The notes under the pieces: model-generated
What the model was told of the DNA's origin: nothing
The model's database searches: none
What the model saw: the letters and a program-made list of their open reading frames with translations, nothing else
In this document: positions 15,609 to 27,000 of the stretch, in pieces
How positions within the stretch are numbered: the stretch's first letter is position 1
Layout: each line of letters starts with the position of its first letter
Origin: Blasia pusilla
Lineage: Eukaryota > Marchantiophyta > Marchantiopsida > Blasiales
DNA length: 64,000 bases
NCBI GenBank assembly: GCA_050084515.1
Contig: CM114271.1
Coordinates: forward strand, 26,164,001-26,228,000
Direction of reading: 5' to 3'
Program-made: the position numbers and the translations under genes

Positions 15609-17715
15609 ATATACAGTATATATATGCCGACGGGAATTCTACATTCTCTTGGGTTATATGTGGGAGAATTTTGGGCCAGAGAAGATTTTATGCGATGATA
15701 ATTCTGTAGTTTGGTGGCATATGAGCTATGTTTTAAATAGTATAGAAATTTATCTTCTCACATCATGCATCCCTCATCCTAATTAGGAATGGAGGAGTGA
15801 GAATAAGGGGGTTTTCCACTGCAACGAAATCTGGTTTATGTAGGTAATTGGACTCGTGGGGACGTGTTTAGCATGCTTGGGCATACCCCTAGTAATACTA
15901 TAATGCTTGCACAACCCGCACTAGCATGCTAACCTGTTTAGAAAAGAAAATGGCTACTGTGATACATTCTCATCCTTTACTATTTTAAACCAAGTGGATA
16001 GTTCTTCATTTTAAAATAATGTATCTTTTTCTTTGCTTTATAGTATCTCGGTTTTTAAAATTTTCCCAAGTCTATAAAAAGAAAGTGACTCATCATCTTT
16101 CCTTATTAGGTTTGGGACCGTTTAGAATTATTTTTCTATTATAAGTACTTTCCCTTTTTCAATTTTAAAATAGATGAAAAAATTAATGGTCCTATCATAT
16201 CTTGCAAAGCCACCTGTAATTTAGTGACTCGCCTTATTGATTTCTATAAAAGGTAATAAAAAAATTTATATTTCTTCTTTGAAATTATTTTTCAATTCTT
16301 TAGAAGATAATTTATCGAGATAATAACTCCCCTTTCCTCAATTTATAGTATACATTTTACTTAAATTTTATTCTAGACTCTAGAGAAAGCAAGAAAATGA
16401 AGAGACACCTCATCGTTCTCTTCTAAGATTTCATGTATTTTTTAGATTCTCTCCAAATTAAATAACTTCATTTATTTCAATCATAATATAGATGAGATCA
16501 TTTATTGCTCCATTCATAGAAAACAATATCTAATTTAGTGACTCACCTTCTTTTTCTTTTCCTATGAAGGAATATGACACATCTTATTTCCTCTGTGAAA
16601 AGAGTTATCCTCTCATCCCTTCCCCATGTAATAGTATAGATAAGTAAGAAGATAGATAAAAAAAAATTCCAATTGAATGAGGTTTCAACTTAAGAATGCC
16701 TATCTTTTCCTAATAAGACAGATATTCATTGTAGAGTGCAACCGCTATCCCTCCTTGCTAGCCCACAAAGAGACCCCAACTTTGAGTCACGTGAGCAACA
16801 GATGTGGGTTGAGTCACAAAAACCCAACCGACCACGATTCATGTCTAGGGGATGTCATTGAAGGAAAAGTTGACAACAACGTACGTTAAACTAAAGGATG
16901 TTTTTAATTGCCAACGGAAAATCTTTTGGAATTTTGTCGAACTTACACAAGGGAGTGGGAAATTAAAAATATGAAGTCGATGTAAGCAAAGCCCTCAAAA
17001 AATGGGGAAAATAGTTCAAATGTTGGTCGAAAGTTGCAAGGGGTGAAGAAATTCCCCCCAAAAAAATTGATTATAAGATCGAAAGTTGCAAGGGACTATG
17101 CAATTCCAAAGAAAATATCAATAAGAAAATCTCAAATAGAATATAAAAATATTGATATTATTATATTGTGAGCTTGGTTTCCAATGATCCTCTCCTCAAA
17201 ATGATTTCAAGGGAATGTTTTTATATTCACTTGGATTATTTCACATAATCGGTTTTGACCTATTGGTCCAAGTAAAAACCTGAAATTCCTATATGACACT
17301 AATGATTTAGTTAAAATAGATATAAATTCAATTATTCTTTTAGTCACCATGACTCCCAAATTCAAAGATGCACATACTACATGGTATCTTGATGGTCATG
17401 ATAAATTTGTAGTAGATGAGCACATGAGAAGGATGGAAATTTTTTAATAAAATTTTTGGATTTGTCAATCCATAATTTTTGTAATAGATGTAAAATATTT
17501 TTGCTTCACATGGTTTTTTGGATTATAAAAATTTTAATTAATAAAGGGAGGATCAAATATGGAGAAAAGTAGTCAAAAAGTTATTGAAGGGTATTTTTTA
17601 TAGGCATATTTTAATTAAGTTGACTAAAAATAGGGAAGGTCAAATAGGGGCCTAGCCGCAAGTGGTATATGGGGCATATGTACTATGACATCCCCAAGAT
17701 TCATGTGTTGTGTAG
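15609..17715. other. Gene-free AT-rich stretch
   Basis: Short recurring phrases such as 'agtgactcaccttatt' suggest an old diverged repeat. No gene, RNA or bounded element can be supported. Confidence 0.55.
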
Positions 17716-17780
17716 GTGAGTTGATTAAGCGGTCTAACACTAATCAGCATAATCGGTTCGAAATCTCTCCACATGCGTAC
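17716..17780 (+). other. tRNA/SINE-like Pol III promoter remnant
   Basis: An A-box-like 'ttgattaagcggtc' (17,721-17,734) is followed about 20 bases later by a B-box-like 'ggttcgaaatc' (17,755-17,765). This resembles the D- and T-arms of a Leu/Ser-type tRNA. No acceptor stem or anticodon arm can be folded with confidence. It is better seen as a tRNA-derived SINE head or tRNA pseudogene than as a functional tRNA. Confidence 0.35.
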
Positions 17781-17784
17781 CATC

Positions 17785-18240
17785 CAAGGTTGCACGCGAA
17801 CAAAGTCCGTGTCCGTGGACTTGTCCGTACCGAGGACGGACATGTCCGTGCGGGCCCGGGTGCGGGCTCCATGAGCCCGCGTTGCCCACGGCCCGCACCC
17901 GGGCCCGTGCACACCAAGCAATCCGCCCTTCTGGCCAGTGCGCATTATGCCTGACCCCTGTTTTCTGTCGAACCCGCGTCGAGGACAAATTGGGTCGCGT
18001 CGCGCCCTCTAATCCGACGCTTTGGGCCTAGCCCGCATGCGGGCTCTAAGGCCCGCGTACATCCCGCGCGTGGGCTTTGTGGCCCGCAACGGAGCCCGCA
18101 TGCGGGCCTACGAGCCCCCACCCCTGCCCGCATGCGGGCTCTAGGGCCCGCAAGCCCCACCACCCCGCCCACATACGGGCCCGCGAGCCCCCCCCGTAAG
18201 CCCGCCGTAGCCTGCCCTTCCCGCAAACCCCGCGGGGACA
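17785..18240. mobile_element. GC-rich TIR element with palindrome array (copy B)
   Basis: The left end is CAAGGTTGCACGCG followed by 'aacaaagtccgtgtccgtgg', matching the TIR of the copies at 43,103 and 62,167. The interior holds three copies of the perfect 14-bp palindrome GCCCGCATGCGGGC (18,031, 18,094 and 18,126) among many variants. The right TIR is not clear. Pro/Gly/Arg/Ala-rich frames across it are composition artefacts. Confidence 0.6.
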
Positions 18241-18965
18241 CGTGGCGGCCTGGGAGTGGTTGGGCCAAGTTTGAACTTGGCCCCAACTCCCTCCCCTCCC
18301 CTTCCCCCTTTTTTCCCTTTGGGGTAAAACCCATAAGGGAAGGGCCCACAAGGGGTGCAAAAATGTACATATGGGGGGGGGAGTTTAAAAGGTAATTGCC
18401 TAATTAACCCTTATTTTCCCTATTTATCCCAAAAAAAATTGATATTTTGGATTAGGCTCCAAATTTTTATGGTGCCTTGAGAGCTAAGGGCTTTCAAGGT
18501 TACTAGGAATTTTGGAGAAATCCCTTGGGTGCCTTTTGGGAGTACTTGGATTTTATTCGGGACGAACTTGGATATTTATGCTCCTTGTTGCATCTAAAAT
18601 AAACTCCAATTGACTCCACATTAGGTGAGTGTTGGTGAGTGTGGAAATCTCTTGTTTCACTAAACTTGTTTGGTGATTTTGAGATTTCCGATTCATAGAC
18701 CCGAATTTTTTGACTTGTTCCATTGGTTCTCCTTAGCACATCGGGGATGTCGAGGTGATCAAGGAACCTTATCTAAACAAGCCCATATCTACCTATTCCC
18801 TTTGAGAGCCCAACCCTTAACTTCCATCATTCACACGCTAGTACATTCTGAGCCATTTTTTTAGCATCTCACATCATTCTCTTTTCGGTATTTTCTTATC
18901 TCAACCCGTACATTTCTATCCCTTGTATTTTTTTAAGATGTTATTATCTTCTTCATCCAAGGGAA
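18241..18965 (+). other. Upstream flank of the kinase-like pseudogene
   Basis: No gene is visible. It could hold leader or promoter sequence of the pseudogene that starts at 18,966, but no motif supports this directly. Confidence 0.4.
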
Positions 18966-20277
18966 ATGTCTAGTGGGGTTGGGTCATCGAGAGCGAGAGA
19001 GAACCGAAATGAGTCCAACGTCGGTGCCAAGAGGCAAAGAGCAACTATGAGGAATAATTTCAACATGGCCGTAAGAGAGGCATAGTTAGACTCGTTTTTC
19101 CATCTTTCTTGAGAGAAGAGGCGATCCTACATTTTGACGGGTATGGATGGTTTACATGACTACACCTTGGAATTGCAGAGATTGTCCAATAGAGTGGCAA
19201 AAGCATTTGACTGGGAAGTAGATGCTGCGGAGGCGAATAGGTTGACTAAATTTTGTGCCCAACAAGGTGTTAACCTGGAGAGAGCATATGTCAATCTCAA
19301 GACATATAAGGATGAGAAGCAGAATGCTGTAGACTCGGCTCTCCTAGAAAGATTTTTTATGGAGTTAAGAAGTGCTCAACGTCTTTTCAAGGGACGTAGT
19401 ACTTCTCTGGGGTTGACATTGACCGTTCCATGTGCAATAACTTTGATTTCCGATAAGAATGTAGTAAGAGGACATGCCTCGAGCGATATTGTGGGAACCG
19501 ATTAACACAAAATCGTGTACCGTTGTAAAATAAATGGAACCCATGGCTTTAGGGAAGAAATATACTATTGCATGAAGGTGTATAAGGAATCATCTCTATC
19601 AGGATCTAGAAAATCGATGATGCGAGAGGAGTTGTTTGCTAGTATTTTACATCGCGGTGTTGTTCGCATGGTGGGAAGGTTGATTGAGGATCCACCACGT
19701 GCCATTTTTCCATATTGGAATGGTGGGCACCTCAAAAATTGGTTGTGAGCATGCCATAACTTGAAGAACAGCGGGGGAATCTAGGAGAGTTGGAAAAGAT
19801 GAGATGTCTCGCAATAACATCAAATGTCGTCCAGCTTGTGGTTGCCCTTCTTGGAATCATGGAGACTGTCCACAAGCTTGGGGTTTTCATACCGACCTCC
19901 ATGCTAGAAACATGTTCATCCATTTTGGATCCAACTCTAGCCCATACATCGACATTAGAGATTGGGGGAATGTCATGTGGACTGATGAAGGCTTAGAGTC
20001 TCCTCATAGATGGTGGCATCAGGAACAAAAAGATCATGTTGGGCATATAGCAGCGGAGTTGACGGTACGGCCTCATAATCTCCCTTTTAGCAAGGCCACT
20101 AAAATCTATGCCTTAGGAATGATTGTGAAGAATTTGAACTATGTAACATACAACCTCTCAGTTGGGAATGCCCAAGCAAACGTGAGATTTACTTATTTGG
20201 AAAGGATTCCAAAGTGGGCATTAGTTCCGAATCCCTCAGAATCGCAAAAGCTTAGAGTTTCTTACTGCATATATTAG
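18966..20277 (+). pseudogene. Protein-kinase-like pseudogene
   Basis: One frame runs from ATG at 18,966 (MSSGVGSSRARENRNE...) through a helical N-terminal region into a kinase fold. The frame is broken by in-frame stops at 19,083 (TAG), 19,110 (TGA) and 19,503 (TAA, in the glycine-rich loop), a stop at 19,746, and a frameshift near 19,885. Kinase marks follow in order: the beta-3 lysine in YYCMKVYKE (about 19,575), an alpha-C-like MREELFASIL, hinge-like FPYWNGGHLKNWL, catalytic loop HTDLHARN (19,888-19,911), DWG in place of DFG (19,960), AAEL in place of APE, and IYALGMIV of helix F. The HxDLHxxN loop and DWG are unlike common plant receptor kinases, so I cannot name the subfamily. TAG/TAA/TGA in likely Gln/Trp/Arg codons fit C-to-T decay of methylated DNA. 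A second decayed ORF follows on the same strand. Confidence 0.75.
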
Positions 20278-20541
20278 AGCAAATGCGAAAGTATTAGGTG
20301 CAGGCGATGTAGATTTGGGATTAAGGCCAATAATAGTGGTTGTATGATTGTAAATCCGTTTGAGGATTGGATATTTTTCATGAGAAATGAAAGACTTCGT
20401 TCAAAAAGATGAATGTGTGACTATGAAATTTTGTGAATGATGAATCTTGATTGATGTTTGGATGTATCGTGTGCCATCGTATAACTATTATTGGAATCAT
20501 TTCTAAATCACCTTTCTTTTTGTATTTTGGTAAAAGACAAG

Positions 20542-21640
20542 ATGGAGTTGCCACCTCATGAAGACCGTAGCCCTTACGAAAATTAGGACAACGGAAGAGG
20601 GGAATAACCCCTAGATACACTGACACCAGAGATCCCTCCAAAGTTGAACAAGAAGACGGTCTTGCAATTCGTCACGGAAGATGAATTAAAGGTGCACTTG
20701 GATAGCACCATTGACCCACAATTTTTGAAAGGAGAGTTCAAGAAGTTGCGGTTGAAGTGGCCGGAGTGTGCGATTGGAGAATTTTCAAGGAAAGTGGAAG
20801 AGGATGATTGGACAAAGAATTGGGCTTTATTCAATGGCGTAAGAAAATACGAAGACCTCCCCAAGAGAAAGATGAAGTTAGTGAGCAATTTATTTGTTCA
20901 GCTCAAAGTTGCGGAGTTGATGAAGGATATGGAGATCCAGTATGGCGATGTGGATGAGGGGTCTTTGAGAAGAGATAAGAGACCAAGAGAACCCCACGGA
21001 AACACTTTAAACGAGCAAGAGTGGAAGCTTCATCACCACGAGCGTCGTCACGCCATTATCAGCAAGGTAGATTGTCAAGGAGCCCTAGAGCCATACTATC
21101 TTCCTTGGATGGTCAAAGAAGAAATAGTCGTACTAAAGAATATATACAAGACGAGAGTGGAGATGAAGGGCAAGTACAAATGGGGGCAGAGGATAGACGA
21201 GATGGTTTGAATGGCCTCTATGTAGGTCGTAGTACGAGCTTTGATGAGCCCGGGGAGAGTTCTAATCGCCCTATACAAAGCGATGCTCCTCCCCAAACCT
21301 TTCGCATGGAGAGTGCTCCGGATAATAGCGAGGTAATGTCTCGTCTTTCACAGTTGGAGATTTTAATAACAAATTCCCAACGCAATTTTGATTTGGCCGC
21401 GGAATTCAACGTTTTGAAGGGGAAGTATGAACAGCTATTTGAGGAGCACATAAAATTGAAGAAAGAGATGAAGAGGCTCTTGAAAAAATATATTGCCAAA
21501 GATGACCTCCATAGAAGGCAAAGAATTGTAATGGTTGACCACACAAAGAAATGGAGAAGAGCATACGAGAACATCATGGCAAGACAACATCAAGAAAAGG
21601 ATGAATTGTTGCGATGGGGTCTTATGATTTTACACCTTCT
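20542..21640 (+). pseudogene. Decayed coiled-coil ORF downstream of the kinase
   Basis: The frame opens with ATG at 20,542 (MELPPHEDRSPYEN), with two early in-frame stops, and is then open at 20,644-21,210. A frameshift near 21,050 moves the protein to the frame open from 21,021. The first part is charged and helical (ELKVHLDSTIDPQFLKGEFKK). The middle is Arg/Ser-rich. The end is a predicted coiled coil (SRLSQLEILITNSQ... KGKYEQLFEEHIKLKKEMKRL). The C-terminus runs into a tandem repeat. I do not recognise the family. Same strand and similar decay suggest it moved or lived with the upstream kinase. Confidence 0.55.
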
Positions 21641-22310
21641 CCACCTTTCTCATCTTGAAATAAAATTTGACCCACATGGTCTCCAAGGTGCATCTAGCGG
21701 TCTTGCCAATTTTCAAGCAAATTGGAGTTGGGACCACAAGCTCAAAATTTGGCAAGTCCTTTTTGGACCCGAACCATCGGACCTTCTATCAAAATAAGGA
21801 TTTTCATTTTTCATCTTGTGCAACTTTGTCATCTTGAGCTGAAATTTGGCCACATTTGTCCCCAAGGTGCATCTAGCACTCTTGCCAAGTTTGAGGCAAA
21901 ATGAAGTTGTAAGAAAAAACTCAAAAATTTCTAACTCCTTTTTGGACCCGAACCATCAGACCTTCTACCAAAATAAGCTTTTTCCATTTTTCATCTTGTC
22001 CCACTTTGTCATCTTGAGCTGCAATTTGGCCAACATGGTCCCCAAGATGGCCCTAGCACTCTTACCAAGTTTTAGGCAAAGTGAAGTTGTGAGCAAAACC
22101 CTAAAAAATTTTAACTCTTTTTTGGACCCGAACCATCAGACCTTCAATGGAAATAGTACTTTTGGCCCCCAACCACTAAACCTTCAATGGAAATAAGGTT
22201 TTTTTCATTTTTCATCATGTCAAACTTTCCCAACTTCCGTTTGTAGCACTCTTGCAAAGTTTTGAGCAAAATGGAGTTGTGACCACGAGCTCAAAAATCA
22301 CACTTACCAA
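21637..22310. repeat. ~180-bp tandem repeat, three copies plus partial
   Basis: The marker 'catcttga' lies at 21,651, 21,830 and 22,010, giving a period of 179-180 bp. Each unit contains 'ccaaggtgcatctagc' or a variant, 'ggacccgaaccatc' and 'accttct'. A diverged partial unit follows near 22,216-22,310. Inside the third unit 'ccttcaatggaaata' is duplicated. The period is close to nucleosome spacing, as in many plant satellites. Only a few copies are present. Confidence 0.85.
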
Positions 22311-22526
22311 TTTCACCTTCAATGTAAAAATAAATGCTTTATTAGCGATAAGTATATAAAAAGGATTTTCATAGAAATGACATTCTTACAATAGTCAACA
22401 CAAAATAATTTTGCCACAACTATCTACTAATCCGTCTCACTAAATTTTGTAATTACTCTTCTAGTCTAGGTCTATGGTTGGGTCGGGTGGATTAAGATGT
22501 AAGCGGTAATTTGGCGGATTAATAGT

Positions 22527-25207
22527 TCAAAGTCGGGTAGATCGGCGACGAGTTCCTATTGCAATTGTTTCATCATGGGAGGAAATGTATGAACTATCCA
22601 TGCCATGATTGATGGGTTGAGAGTTTGGAACCATAGGTATGAGAACATCATTATCATTAGGCTCATCAACTAAGTCCGCCGTTTCAACGCGCAAAGATTG
22701 TGGAGGAGTATCCCGCATAGGTTCACTAGACTCGGTGGAATAATTCTCAACTCCTACTGGTGCAGCAATCTGAGGGTCGTAGGTCATGTTAGGAGAAGTG
22801 CTGGGCAGATTGGCTATGCTTGAAGTCCTCCGTTGTGACTCTTCTTCGTGCTCTCGAATCTAATGTTCCATTTCAAGATCATCTTCATCTCTTCCGAGCC
22901 CTCAGAATCAAAATTTTCAGTGTTGCCGATATGAGTATCATGTCTCCCTTCGATGCCATGAATTCCACATATCACATCTACCTCCTTTAGATCCTCATCT
23001 TGCAAGTCAAGGTTATCTTCATGATTACCATCACGGTTTCTAGCATGCAAGCTAGATTCATTGCCATCTTCTACTACCCTTCTAGCTTGTTCTTGTCCTT
23101 CCCTTTCTGAAAAGTATTGCTTGTACAAGAGCGCTTGTCTTGATTTCCGAGAAACACCCTTGTCTCCAAACCTTGAGTTTGTGTAGATGTAAACCAAATC
23201 CCTGGCACGCTCGTTGGTTAATTTATTCCTGTGCTTGTTGTGGATGAAACCATAACTACTCCAATTTCTTTCCGTTGAAGAAGATGAAACCACTTGTGCT
23301 AATATAGACTTAGCCATAGAGCGCAATGTTGATGCACCTTGACCGTGCATGCTCCATCAATCAGAGGGACATAGTGAATCAACAACTTCCCTACCAAATT
23401 CATCCACAAATATTTCTTGATGGTTCATAATGTTGCCCAACTCTCGCAAGCAAGTTGCCACATAAGAATTAGCCTTGGTGACATTGAGGCCATGCACCCC
23501 CGTTGCATACAGTTTCAGATATTGTTTGAAATCTCTCATGCACCCAGTATTTGAAGTGACATCTTGAACACTATCAAGAAGATTGTAAGGGGCGAGAATG
23601 TAGCCTATTGCATGTAACTTGTTGTGGATAAGTGCCCACTGCCTAGAAATAACATCGACCACCTCTATAGCTCTAGACATTGTGACAAAATAACCGCGAC
23701 GCCTTCCGCCCACTCCGGGCCATGGAGTCACAAGAAAAGAACGAGTCTCTTCTATTATCTAAAAAATATGGCGATAAATACGCCTAGTCATTGCTTTATG
23801 ACCATCACACTCTCTCAATAGAATAATAGTTAGTTGAGCTGCAGCAAATAACTCCTCATCCTCCATCCAAAAATTGTGTCATAGTAGTCTTAATCTCTCG
23901 TGCCTTCTCCCTTTGCCTCGCATCACTGCCATTGAAATACTCCCTAAAAGCATTGGTAGCAACCATGGAGTGGAACGCCTCCCTCAATTCTAAGACGTGT
24001 CCCAATATGATAAAATTTGTTACAAAGCGTGTATTTGCAGGAAGCAACAATCGTCTCTTCATTGGATTGGTTTCCATAAATTTGTCATCACCCAAGTTCT
24101 AGTCTTCACAAATACTACCATCTCACGAGCTTGTGCAAAAATCCTGTCCACCCAAGGCCATTTACCCCACTCTTCACAGACTAGATCAAAATAATGTGAT
24201 AGGCATCCACCCCAAAGAATATGAGGGAACTTTGCTTCGATAAGTTTCCCTGCTGCTCGCTCATTGCTAGCATTTTCGGTCACAAGTTGCAACGTATTTT
24301 CTGGACCGATGCGCATGATAGTCCTCTCTATGTGACATTCCAACCATTCCGCCGTTTGGGATTCCCCTTTGGTGTCTACCGACTCAATCATGACCTCACC
24401 TTGTGGACAGGAGACCATTATGTTCACTAAAGACTCACTTCTCACATTGGTCCAAGAATCCGTTATGATTGTGGCCCCCAAACGTAAATTTTCCAATATG
24501 CCATCCACCTTTTCCTTCACCTTCCCCATATGTTTCTCAAGTAGAGTGGTGCGCAACGAATTGTAACTAGGACCTGAGTAATCCTTCACCTTTGTTGTTT
24601 CCAACACTCCTTCTTTGAAAGCAACTTGCCGTACTACGTTGAATGGTATTCCACATTCGTAGAAACACTTTGCCCACATGTCATTCGTAACTTCTATTCC
24701 TTGGATGTTGAAAGAATCCCTCAGATCAGCTTGCTTCTTCCCAGAATTACTACTCCCTCGAATGGGCCCAACAACTCCTCTGCATTCCTCGAGACTGTCA
24801 CTCCGTAGCATTTCCGCAACCCCATCAACATTTTGTACAACATAAACACTATTTCCTATTTGTTGCGAACCTATTTGTAATGGAGTTGTCTCTTCCACTT
24901 CACTCTAAGGTCTCGCTTCCCTTCTTTGTCCATTTCCCACTAGTACCCTGTTTCGGAGATTCCGTTGCATGCTGGGAGGGACCTTCACACATAATTTGGC
25001 ATGATGGGCATCCTGATTCCTATCCTTTGTCTTTCGTCTCTCTCGTGTAAAATGCTCTACCATCCGCGTGCTATGATAGGTTTTCATAGAATAGGAACAA
25101 TATTTGCACTGCCATGTGCTTGATGTTCCACCTTCGATCTGTACTTCTTCCCAATGTTCCTTCACAATCTGTTGGAGTTCTCTGGCTTTGGTCATGACTA
25201 CAGGCAC
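22527..25207 (-). pseudogene. hAT-superfamily transposase pseudogene (BED finger, DUF659, hAT dimerisation)
   Basis: Read on the minus strand, the order is a BED-type zinc finger (WQCKYCSYSMKTYHSTRMVEHF, 25,207-24,905), the DUF659 core (24,898-24,059), a middle region (24,095-23,357) and the C-terminal dimerisation region with STERNWSSYGFIHNKHRN (23,350-22,814), then an acidic tail to 22,527. The core shows TDSWTNVRSESLVNIMVS and LVTENASNERAAGKL, where the usual catalytic Asp of VTDNASN is Glu. It is broken by an in-frame TAG at 24,905, a frameshift near 24,080, a stop near 23,765 and a TGA at 23,357, the last probably a former Trp of the WWSxxGQGA motif. Terminal inverted repeats and target duplication were not located. 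It is non-functional. Confidence 0.88.
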
Positions 25208-26282
25208 TCACTAACCCCATCCAACAATATTTGGAAAATTTGTAATAATTTACTCTTGTATTAATTTGTAATATATGGTATAGGGCCCATAGTGATTTTG
25301 TGGGCCCGCGATGTGATTTGGGACACGATGGGCCTTTGCGTGCCTCGATCGGCAAAAGATCACTGGAGTATAGCACAGGATCGTGAAATCTTGTAAAAGA
25401 GTCAATATGTCAACAAGGTAAACCCAACGGGCTCCCTTTCGAGAGGTTTGGTCATAAGATTAGATACCGCCCAATGGGCAGAAGATGATATAAAAGGCGA
25501 GGGCTTACGTATCACGGGTTAAATAGGCAAGATATGCCAACACCCAGTGCTGACTTGTATCGTGGGTGACAAAACCCCTACTATGGGGAATGCTGGAATC
25601 AAAAGCTTTGGGCAACACAGGTTGCCTAGGCTATCGATCAGTAAAATGTATGCAAATTACACCAAATATTGTCCGTGAATGCTCCAATAACAAAACTTGG
25701 AACACTCACTATGAACAAGAAAGATCAATATGCTAACCTAGATAACCGAAATACCTGTAGTATCAAGGTTATCTAGTGGCAAAACATATTCTCACTTATC
25801 AAGTTGAGCTATCTATGGAGAAAAAAAACTTCAAAGAGAGAGAGAGAGAGACATGAAGGGAGGAATGAGATTATGAGGGTATACAAAAATTAAGCAAGTT
25901 TATATAGGTGAGGATGGAAGGAAGAGAATGAACCCTTCTAACTCCCCAAATCATCTACCTCCACTTACAATTGATTACCAAGCCATCTCCATTAATTTTC
26001 TTTAATAAACCTACTTTTATTCTCCTATTAGATTCCTTCTTGACCTATCCTAGCTTCTTGACCTACTTTCAATTTCCAACAGACCTATTTTACAATACAA
26101 CCACCCTATTCAAATCTATTTTAATATTGTCATTCCTTTCTCCACCACTAGGATCCCAAATTCATCAATTACTCTCATTTCTAACTAACCTATATTCTCC
26201 TACAAAAACCTTATTCCAACCTCTCAAACCATCAATCACCCAAACCATAATAGTGACAGAATTTATTTAATACCTCACTTGA
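25208..26282. other. Gene-free stretch with a short (AG) tract
   Basis: It includes (AG)8-9 at 25,835-25,851. It may hold the 5' flank of the hAT element to its left, but no terminal repeat is recognised. The frame at 25,971-26,270 (+) is Thr/Leu/Phe-rich low-complexity sequence. Confidence 0.5.
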
Positions 26283-27000
26283 ATCACAGGGCTCGCCCAC
26301 AACCCGTGGCCCGTACGACCCGCAAGAAGCCCGTGCGTAACCTCGCGACCTCGCGCTCTAGCCCGCACGCAGGCTCTGCGCGGGCTGCAAGCCCGCAGTG
26401 CAGGCCATCTGCAGGCTCAACGGCCCGCCTGCGAGCCCGCGCCCTAGCCCACACTACGGGCCTTGGAGTCCGCGCGCAGGCTTTGCGCGGGCTCTAAGGC
26501 CCGCAACTAGTCTACGCTTGTAGGCTCGGCGGCCCGCATGCGAGCCTACGACCTAGCCTACACGCAGGCTCCAAGGTCCGCAACAAGCCCGTGCGCGGGC
26601 TCCCATGCGGCCGGGCTTCAGGGCCCTCACCCTAGCCCGCAAGCAGCCCGTGCATGGGCATCATCGCCCGCACCTAGCCCGCAAGCAGCCCGGACGCAGG
26701 CTTTAGGGCCCGTACCCTAGCCCGCATGCGGGCTCCAAGGCCCGCAAGCAGCCCGGATGCGGGCTTGAGGGCCCACATCCAAACCCGCACGTCGCACTCG
26801 CTTGCAGCCCACCTTACGACTGAGGCCCGCAACCTAAAGGCACCCTTCATCGGAGCCCGCACCTGTGGCCCGCAAGTGGAGCCCGCGCGGTCGATCTGGG
26901 CGTCACAAATACCCGTGCTCACGCTCGGTGTTCCATGTCCGTGGTCATGTCTAGACATGTCCGTCCCATGGACTGACTTGTCTGTTTTCGTACAACCTTG
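26283..27000. mobile_element. GC-rich TIR element with palindrome array (copy C)
   Basis: The right end reads 'tgtctgttttcgtacaaccttg' (26,979-27,000), the inverse of the left TIRs at 17,785 and 62,167. 'catgtctagacatgtccgt' is near the end. The interior is dense with gcccgca/gcgggct pairs, including AGCCCGCATGCGGGCT at 26,719. The left end is uncertain and set where GC-rich sequence begins. Frames through it are artefacts. Confidence 0.6.

Noticed and set aside
17945-18395. Gly/Arg/Pro-rich frames up to 141 codons
   Set aside because: Produced by the GCCCGC palindrome arrays, with frames open on both strands.
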